Below, one piece after another: positions 1 through 4,628 of a stretch of DNA of 5,474 bases (positions within the stretch are counted from its first letter, which is position 1; every line of letters starts with the position of its first letter). The notes beneath the pieces were generated by a model. That model ran no database searches. It saw nothing but the letters and a program-made list of their open reading frames with translations, and was not told the origin of the DNA. The stretch comes from DASZZV01 sp035544835. GTDB lineage: Bacteria; Acidobacteriota; Thermoanaerobaculia; Gp7-AA8. The stretch spans positions 1-5,474 of the forward strand of contig DASZZV010000256.1 in assembly GCA_035544835.1 (NCBI GenBank). Reading direction: 5' to 3'. A program made the translations under genes and the position numbers.

Positions 1-1782
1 GACCTCGAGCGTGAGCGCGGAATCACCATTCTCGCCAAGAACACTTCGGTTCGTTATCGAGTGGACGAGACCGACGCCATGGGCCACTCGGTTCATCACG
101 AGGCGACTCCAACCTTCGATGGCAACGCGTTGCCGGCCGATTTCATCCATCCCCAGGAAGTGAAGATCAATATCGTCGACACCCCCGGCCACGCCGACTT
201 TGGTGGCGAGGTCGAGCGCGTTCTGTCGATGGTTGATGGCGTCATCCTCCTCGTCGATGCGGCCGAGGGGCCGATGCCCCAGACGCGTTTCGTGCTCCGG
301 AAAGCCTTGACTCAGGGGCTGCTGCCGATCGTCGTGATCAACAAGATCGACCGCTCCGACGCCCGCTCGCAGGAAGTGCTCAACGAAGTGTTCGACCTGA
401 TGATCGAGCTGGGCGCATCCGACGAACAGCTCGACTTCCCGACGCTCTATGCCTCCGGCCGGCAGGGTTACGTCCGGGTCACTCCCGATGACGGGAACGA
501 CGACGTCCGCCCGTTACTGGACGCTGTCCTCAAACGGACTCCCCCACCTCGCGCCAACAAGACCGGCGCACTGCAGCTCCTCGTCAGCGCCATCGACTAC
601 AACGAGTATGTCGGTCGTCTCGGCATCGGCCGTATCCATCGCGGCAGCATCAGGCACGGCGAAGACGTCGCGCTCATCCTCCGTGACGGCACTATGAAGA
701 AGGGCCGCGTCGCCAAGCTCACAGTGTTCGAAGGACTGAAAAAAGAAGAGGTCGAGCTGGCCGAAGCGGGTGAGATTGTAGCCGTAGCCGGCTTTGCCGA
801 AGTCGAGATCGGCGAGACGATCACCTCGGCCACGGAGCCGGAGCGCATCGATCCGATCGCTATCGACGAGCCGACCGTATCGATGTTCTGGCTGGTCAAC
901 GACTCACCATTTGCCGGTCTGGAAGGCAAGTACGTCACGTCGAGAAACATCAAGGAACGCCTCGAGCGCGAGTTGCGTAAGGACGTTGCCCTGCGGGTGA
1001 AGGAGACCGATTCACCTGATCGATTCGAGGTCTCCGGCCGTGGCGAGCTTCACCTCTCCATCCTCGCGGAGAACATGCGTCGTGAGAACTACGAGTTCGC
1101 GCTGTCCCGTCCCCAGGTCATCACCAAAATCATCGATGGTCGTCTGTCTGAGCCTTACGAGGCACTCGTGGTCGATATCGAAGACAGCCACCTCGGCACC
1201 ATCATGGAGAAGATCCAGGAGCGACGCGGCGAGATGACCGACATGGAAAATCCCGGCACGGGCCGCGTCCGCATCGAGTTCAAGATCCCGACCCGCGGCC
1301 TCTTCGGTCTGCGCACCGAGTTCCTGTCGCAGACCCGCGGCACCGGCCTGCTGTATCACACCTTCCTCGAGTACGGTCCCTACAAGGGAGAGATCGGAAC
1401 CCGCGGCCGCGGCGCACTCGTGGCCAAGGAAGCGGGAGACACGACCGCCTACGCCATGGAGTCATTGCAAGAGCGCTCGACGCTCTTCATTCCACCCGGC
1501 GAGAAGGTCTATGGCGGCCAGGTGGTCGGCGAGAACGCTCGCGACGTAGATCTCGTCGTCCAGATCTGCCGCAAGAAACATCTCACCAACATGCGGGCCT
1601 CGAGCTCGGATATCGCCGTGCAGCTCGAGCCACCGCGCATCATGACGCTCGAGCAGTGCCTGGAGTGGATCGACGAAGACGAGTTGGTCGAAGTGACGCC
1701 GAAGTCGATCCGGATCCGGAAGAAGATCCTCGATCACAGCCACCGCAAGACGGCCTCGAAGAGAGCAGCGGAAGAGGGATAG
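1..1782 (+). CDS. typA: Translational GTPase TypA/BipA, 5'-truncated by window edge
   Basis: Ribosome-binding GTPase of the EF-G/LepA superfamily; in other bacteria it helps large-subunit assembly and growth under stress or cold. Frame 1 is open from base 1 (DLERERGITILAKNTS), so the gene begins before the window and the GTG at 61 is internal. By alignment from memory with E. coli BipA, about 46 residues including the P-loop are missing. Visible: switch I (RGITI), G3 DTPGH (178-192), G4 NKID (340-351), domain II, domain III (SGRGELHLS), the EF-G domain-V-like part, and the BipA-specific C-terminal domain with LTNMRAS and a DELVEVTPKSIRIRK tail. 593 residues are visible; with the missing part about 640, versus 607 in E. 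coli. The excess is almost all one insertion (58-159) between switch I and G3. G5 reads ASG rather than the usual ASA. It converges on the PLP-enzyme gene. Assignment is very secure. Confidence 0.97.
   Translation, partial: DLERERGITILAKNTSVRYRVDETDAMGHSVHHEATPTFDGNALPADFIHPQEVKINIVDTPGHADFGGEVERVLSMVDGVILLVDAAEGPMPQTRFVLRKALTQGLLPIVVINKIDRSDARSQEVLNEVFDLMIELGASDEQLDFPTLYASGRQGYVRVTPDDGNDDVRPLLDAVLKRTPPPRANKTGALQLLVSAIDYNEYVGRLGIGRIHRGSIRHGEDVALILRDGTMKKGRVAKLTVFEGLKKEEVELAEAGEIVAVAGFAEVEIGETITSATEPERIDPIAIDEPTVSMFWLVNDSPFAGLEGKYVTSRNIKERLERELRKDVALRVKETDSPDRFEVSGRGELHLSILAENMRRENYEFALSRPQVITKIIDGRLSEPYEALVVDIEDSHLGTIMEKIQERRGEMTDMENPGTGRVRIEFKIPTRGLFGLRTEFLSQTRGTGLLYHTFLEYGPYKGEIGTRGRGALVAKEAGDTTAYAMESLQERSTLFIPPGEKVYGGQVVGENARDVDLVVQICRKKHLTNMRASSSDIAVQLEPPRIMTLEQCLEWIDEDELVEVTPKSIRIRKKILDHSHRKTASKRAAEEG
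58..159 (+). other. In-frame insertion in the TypA G domain (beta2-beta3 turn)
   Basis: This stretch codes for 34 residues where E. coli BipA has two (ND) between the strand after switch I (NTAIKW) and the strand leading to DTPGH (YRINIVD). Both flanks align closely: NTSVRY before and VKINIVDTPGH after. The inserted segment is rich in His, Asp and Glu, contains HSVHHE, and has no obvious fold. The reading frame and base composition match the rest of the gene. eEF2 also has an expansion at about this place in the G domain (known family feature), so the site tolerates insertions. No function can be assigned. Confidence 0.85.
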
Positions 1783-1842
1783 AAAGCAACTCACTATCAG
1801 GACGGTGCCGAACGGGTTGTCGCGTTTCGCGTCTTACCGAGA

Positions 1843-1938
1843 TGCAGCGCGCGAAGGCGCGCGAAAGACCTGTAGCACCGGGCGTAAGCCCGGTGTCGGT
1901 CGCGACACCCAATCCTTCCCAGCCCGCGAAGGCGGGCG
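1843..1938 (+). repeat. Left arm (A) of three-hairpin compound inverted repeat
   Basis: Three perfect hairpins in order. H1 is at 1847-1862, with a 6-bp GCGCGC stem and GAAG loop. H2 is at 1876-1895, with an 8-bp CACCGGGC stem and GTAA loop, a GNRA-type tetraloop if transcribed rightward. H3 is at 1922-1937, with a 6-bp GCCCGC stem and GAAG loop. A 24-nt unpaired spacer (1897-1920) separates H2 from H3. The first 54 bases match the reverse complement of arm B (2045-2140) with two mismatches, the last 18 match exactly, and the arms are both 96 nt. Confidence 0.9.
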
Positions 1939-2044
1939 AAAGACGATTCACAGGAGTTCGGTGCCGACAGCCGAGAGATAGGCAGTGTGCCTGTGCCGCA
2001 CAAAACGTCATGTCGCTCTGAGTCGCGCGAGAACGATCTGCTGC

Positions 2045-2140
2045 CGCCCGCCTTCGCGGGCTCACATCAAATATCGCCCACCACGAACACCGGGCTTACG
2101 CCCGGTGCTACAGGTCTGCCGCGCGCCTTCGCGCGCTGCA
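2045..2140 (-). repeat. Right arm (B) of three-hairpin compound inverted repeat
   Basis: Inverted copy of 1843-1938, same total length of 96 nt. Hairpins on the plus strand: 2046-2061 (H3 copy), 2088-2107 (H2 copy) and 2121-2136 (H1 copy). The 24-nt internal segment between H2 and H3 (2063-2086) keeps its length but not its sequence relative to arm A. The arms are separated by 106 nt (1939-2044). A transcript through both could fold either as six short hairpins or as one long arm-to-arm duplex with an internal loop. Confidence 0.9.
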
Positions 2141-2147
2141 TTCCGCT

Positions 2148-2201
2148 ACTGGAAATAGCGCGAACCCTTAATTCACTGGAAATAGCGCGACCCCTCGATT
2201 C
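2148..2201. repeat. 27-bp tandem direct repeat, two copies, at the PLP-enzyme stop codon
   Basis: Copies at 2148-2174 and 2175-2201 are directly adjacent and agree at 24 of 27 positions; each contains ACTGGAAATAGCGCGA. Read on the minus strand, the unit can be phased as TGAAT...CTATTTCCAG. The first TGA (2202-2200) is the stop codon of the PLP-enzyme gene, and the second unit also opens with TGA. The duplication therefore reaches into the end of the coding sequence without changing the protein. Confidence 0.85.
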
Positions 2202-3342
2202 ACCAGCCGCGACAGGGACGCCACTCGGCGACGACCTCACCTCCCCCGATGACGTGATAGACGTCGAACATCGCCGCGGTGAGACAGGAGTGGTTGGGAA
2301 GAACGCGAAGCTTCGCGCCGACCGGAAATCTGCTCAGGTCGAATCCCTCTGGAGCGATGAGGATCCCATGTTCCTGCGAGAGAGCGGTGATGCGAAACGG
2401 AAGCAGGCCGAGATCGAGGTCGGCAACGAGCCCATAACTGAAGTCTGGCGAGAGATGGTCTGCTCCCCGATCCTTCGAGAGGGCGAGCGCGCCGGCGTCG
2501 ATGAGAAGCTTTCCCTGCAACTCGTTCTTACCGATCACGCTCGTCAGAACTGAGACCCCGCAATCGTCGATCGCACAGGAGCCGATCGCGGCCTGGAAGG
2601 CATCAAAGAAGATGTAGTTACCAGGGCGAATCTCGTCCACGTTGTCGATCGTGTCGCTGACCGACATCGTAGGCGTCGATCCAATACTCGTGATTACGTC
2701 AGGCAGTCCGCCCGCCTTCATCCGGCGAGAGAGCTCTGCAACCGAACGAACCTCTTCGCGCGCCGTGACCAGTAGCTCTTCACGGTTGTGGGCGTGATAG
2801 GAATGCCCGGCGTGGGTGAGCAGCCCTTTGAAAACGACACCCTCGGATTGGGTAATGCGTTGGATCAAACGCATGGTCTCTTCGGATTCCGGATCGACGC
2901 CGGCGCGGTGATAGCCGCAGTCGATCTTCAAAAACACCTCGAAACGAGCCCGCTGTGACATCGCAAAACTCTCCAGCGCTGAAAACGACTCCTCCCCTTC
3001 CACCAGCAGCCCAAGGTGATCGATCCTCGAGGCGAGCGCCAGGGCTCTCTGGAACTTGTCGGCGGCAATCGGCACGGCGTATGTGACGTCCCGGAAGTCC
3101 GCGGCGGCGAAGAACTCCGCCTCGGCCATGGTTGAAACCGTGATCGGGCCGCTCGCCGCGCCAAGCTGAACCCTCGCCCCCTCTACGGTCTTATGCGTCT
3201 TCACGTGAGGGCGGAGCCGGACGCCCGATCGGAAGGCCTTTTCGCGCATGATGCGGGTGTTGCGCTCTACGGTGGGGAGATCTACCAGGAAGCAGGGCGT
3301 GGGCAGATGCCGAAGGGATGAGAGGCGGTCGCCGATCCTCAT
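2200..3342 (-). CDS. D-serine dehydratase / D-threonine aldolase family PLP enzyme (DSD1-like)
   Basis: Predicted cytosolic fold-type III PLP enzyme (alanine-racemase-like barrel plus the C-terminal D-serine-dehydratase-like domain) acting on D-hydroxy amino acids. With ATG at 3342 it is 380 residues, about the size of chicken D-serine dehydratase. Visible: LPTPCFLVD start (13-21); RPHVKTHK with the likely Schiff-base Lys48; KIDCGYHRAGV; LTHAGHSY; SIGSTPT, probably phosphate-binding; EIRPGNYIFFD; and PNHSC (349-353). The last gives an H-x-C metal pair (His351, Cys353) as in zinc-dependent D-serine dehydratase; D-threonine aldolases have H-x-D. This favours D-serine (or 3-hydroxyaspartate-type) dehydration, but substrate is inferred. 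The frame stays open 90 codons further upstream into dinB, but that extension is antisense to dinB and resembles nothing; the family N-terminus begins near MRIGDRLSSL. No clear Shine-Dalgarno precedes the ATG. Confidence 0.88.
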   Translation of the reverse strand: MRIGDRLSSLRHLPTPCFLVDLPTVERNTRIMREKAFRSGVRLRPHVKTHKTVEGARVQLGAASGPITVSTMAEAEFFAAADFRDVTYAVPIAADKFQRALALASRIDHLGLLVEGEESFSALESFAMSQRARFEVFLKIDCGYHRAGVDPESEETMRLIQRITQSEGVVFKGLLTHAGHSYHAHNREELLVTAREEVRSVAELSRRMKAGGLPDVITSIGSTPTMSVSDTIDNVDEIRPGNYIFFDAFQAAIGSCAIDDCGVSVLTSVIGKNELQGKLLIDAGALALSKDRGADHLSPDFSYGLVADLDLGLLPFRITALSQEHGILIAPEGFDLSRFPVGAKLRVLPNHSCLTAAMFDVYHVIGGGEVVAEWRPCRGW

Positions 3343-3348
3343 TACAAT
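3343..3348 (+). promoter_or_regulatory. Candidate -10 box for dinB
   Basis: TACAAT matches TATAAT at five of six positions and ends 9 bp before the dinB GTG. Transcription would start at about 3355-3358, giving a leaderless or nearly leaderless mRNA. The only Shine-Dalgarno-like stretch, GGAG at 3352-3355, is 2 nt from the GTG, too close to work normally, which fits a leaderless start. I see no good -35 box. Tentative. Confidence 0.3.
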
Positions 3349-3357
3349 GACGGAGCC

Positions 3358-4425
3358 GTGCGAAAAATCATCCACGTCGACATGGACGCATTCTACGCCT
3401 CGGTCGAACAGCGTGACAGTCCGGACCTGCGCGGAAAGCCGGTCATCGTCAGCTGGAGTACCGAGCCTCGAAGCGTCGTCGTCGCCGCTTCCTACGAAGC
3501 CCGTAAGTTCGGCATTCATTCGGCGATGCCGGCTACGCGCGCCGTTCGTCTGTGCCCTCAGGCCATCTTCGTCAAGCCCGACTTCGAGCGCTACAAGACG
3601 GCATCCCGGCAAATCAGGGAGATTTTCCTTTGCTACTCACCTCTGGTCGAACCTCTGTCACTCGATGAGGCCTATCTCGATGTCACCGAGGATTTGGCCG
3701 GACTCAGTAGCGCCACAGAAACGGCGACGCGCATCCGACAGGATATTTTTCAGGAGACGAATCTCACCGCCTCGGCCGGCATCGCGCCTAACAAGTTCCT
3801 GGCGAAGATCGCCTCCGACTGGAACAAGCCAAACGGACAGTGGGTGATCAAGCCGCATCAGGTGGATGCCTTCCTTCTCCCATTGAGCGTCGGGAAGATC
3901 CCCGGCGTCGGAAAGGCCACAGGACGGATCCTCGCAGGGCACGGAATCGAGACCATCGAACAGCTCCGTCGCTATTCGGTCGAACAGCTGTCGTCGTGGC
4001 TCGGCTCATTCGGCGGACGACTTTGGGAGTTGGCGCGCGGAATCGATGAAAACCCTGTCGAGGCCTCGCGAGAGTGCAAGTCGTACTCGTCTGAGAACAC
4101 CTTCAGTCAGGACAAGACCCTGGAGGAGATCGCCGAGTTTCTCGAAGGCGTTGCAGTCGAGCTCTGGGGGAGCGCTTCCAGGAAAGGACACGTGGGTCGA
4201 ACCGTGACGGTGAAACTGCGGACTGGAAACTTTGAGACTGCCACCCGTCGACTCACACTCGAGAAGCCTCCCGCCGACGCCAAAGAACTGGCGTCTGTGG
4301 CGGGGACACTCCTCCTTCGCTTCACCTTCCCTCCCGGCTCGCGCTTCAGGCTGGCCGGACTCGGCTTCTCGAACTTTGAGCTTCAGCCGATCCAGCAGGA
4401 GGGCTTGTTCGTCGAGCCGCAGTAA
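3358..4425 (+). CDS. dinB: DNA polymerase IV (Y-family translesion polymerase)
   Basis: Error-prone translesion DNA polymerase that extends past damaged bases and mismatched ends, without proofreading. 355 residues, versus 351 in E. coli. The GTG start gives MRKIIHVDMD, the same as the E. coli N-terminus. Visible: catalytic Asp8 in HVDMD, and Asp103-Glu104 in SLDEAYLDV, at the E. coli positions; Tyr13 at the steric-gate position that excludes ribonucleotides (Phe13 in E. coli); YEARKFG fingers motif; LTASAGIAPNKFLAKIAS; helix-hairpin-helix IPGVGKATGR (181-190); little-finger domain to about 345; and QEGLF (347-351), a sliding-clamp-binding pentapeptide near the C-terminus. Where E. coli has GG at 32-33 this protein has SW, as I recall from a DinB subgroup in other phyla, so probably normal. 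It is divergent from the PLP-enzyme gene with 15 bp between starts. I could not recognise a LexA site. No neighbouring imuA/imuB. Confidence 0.97.
   Translation: MRKIIHVDMDAFYASVEQRDSPDLRGKPVIVSWSTEPRSVVVAASYEARKFGIHSAMPATRAVRLCPQAIFVKPDFERYKTASRQIREIFLCYSPLVEPLSLDEAYLDVTEDLAGLSSATETATRIRQDIFQETNLTASAGIAPNKFLAKIASDWNKPNGQWVIKPHQVDAFLLPLSVGKIPGVGKATGRILAGHGIETIEQLRRYSVEQLSSWLGSFGGRLWELARGIDENPVEASRECKSYSSENTFSQDKTLEEIAEFLEGVAVELWGSASRKGHVGRTVTVKLRTGNFETATRRLTLEKPPADAKELASVAGTLLLRFTFPPGSRFRLAGLGFSNFELQPIQQEGLFVEPQ
3390..3419 (-). promoter_or_regulatory. Candidate promoter of the PLP-enzyme gene, inside dinB
   Basis: On the minus strand CTGTCA (3419-3414, four of six matches to TTGACA) lies 18 bp before TAGAAT (3395-3390, five of six matches to TATAAT). 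Transcription would begin near 3383, about 40 nt before the ATG at 3342. Because the two start codons are 15 bp apart, a promoter for this gene has to lie inside dinB coding sequence. Chance matches of this quality are common, so this is only a candidate. Confidence 0.25.
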
Positions 4426-4430
4426 TCAAC

Positions 4431-4563
4431 TGGAGTGGCGACATCCTGTCGCCTGGCTTGGCGCCATCCCGTGGCGCCGTCACGTGGCTGAACCGAAATC
4501 CTTGCGTCACGAGCGGCGGCGCGGGACGCCGCCGATCCAGGCGGCAGCGATGCCGCCACTCCG
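4431..4563. repeat. Four-unit hairpin array, two units forward and two inverted
   Basis: Four related 23-25-nt units lie just after the dinB stop. Units 1 and 2 (4431-4453, 4454-4478) are head-to-tail. After a 36-nt centre (4479-4514), units 3 and 4 (4515-4539, 4540-4563) follow as reverse complements. Each unit is a TGG-type 6-nt lead plus a perfect 7-bp hairpin: 4437-4453, 4460-4478, 4515-4533, 4540-4557. Stems in common orientation are GGCGACA, GGCGCCA, GGCGGCG and GGCGGCA; every difference is matched on the pairing strand. Loops (TCC, TCCCG, TCCCG, TCGC) all begin with TC. The outer ends GGAGTGGCG (4432-4440) and CGCCACTCC (4554-4562) are perfect inverted repeats. The centre contains CGTCACG twice (4478-4484, 4505-4511). 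No T-run follows, so it is not a standard terminator. Confidence 0.9.
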
Positions 4564-4616
4564 ACAATCTCGGTTAGACTTCCCGGCGGCAAAGCGTAGC
4601 TTGTTCAAAACGCGGC

Positions 4617-4621
4617 GGAGG
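4617..4621 (+). promoter_or_regulatory. Shine-Dalgarno site of the dehydrogenase gene
   Basis: GGAGG sits 7 nt before the ATG at 4629, ideal spacing. This chooses ATG 4629 over the in-frame ATG at 4638. It is the only strong ribosome binding site seen in the window; neither dinB nor the PLP-enzyme gene has a comparable one. Confidence 0.75.
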
Positions 4622-4628
4622 TTTGCTG

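Larger units (their letters stand above)
1783..2199. other. Non-coding gap between converging genes, repeat-filled
   Basis: 417 bp between the stop of typA and the stop of the PLP-enzyme gene on the other strand. I see no convincing gene: reading frames crossing it are out-of-frame extensions over the neighbours and resemble no family. It contains a compound inverted repeat (1843-2140), a 27-bp tandem duplication (2148-2201), and a less ordered middle (1945-2038). Since both flanking genes end here, the hairpins could act as transcript ends for either strand, but none is followed by a T-run, so no standard intrinsic terminator is visible. Confidence 0.8.

Noticed and set aside
61..63. GTG as the typA start codon
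   Set aside because: The frame is open from base 1 and the upstream codons encode conserved TypA switch I sequence; the true start is before the window.
1876..1895. Rho-independent terminator of typA
   Set aside because: The 8-bp GC stem is strong but is followed by TCGGTCGC, not a T-run; called a repeat hairpin instead.
1656..2021. Plus-strand 121-codon reading frame overlapping the typA end
   Set aside because: Out of frame with typA, then runs through repeat DNA; composition typical of a shadow frame in GC-rich sequence.
1843..2140. CRISPR array
   Set aside because: Only two copies of the long repeat, in inverted rather than direct orientation, with no regular spacer series and no cas genes.
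1987..2553. Plus-strand 188-codon reading frame across the gap
   Set aside because: More than half is antisense to the PLP-enzyme gene and the rest is hairpin repeat; no recognisable protein features.
3343..3612. 90-codon N-terminal extension of the PLP enzyme
   Set aside because: It is antisense to the well-supported dinB start and catalytic region, and family proteins begin near the ATG at 3342.
4575..4580. TAGACT as -10 box for the dehydrogenase gene
   Set aside because: Weak match, no -35 at the right distance (that position is in hairpin 4), so not listed as a feature.
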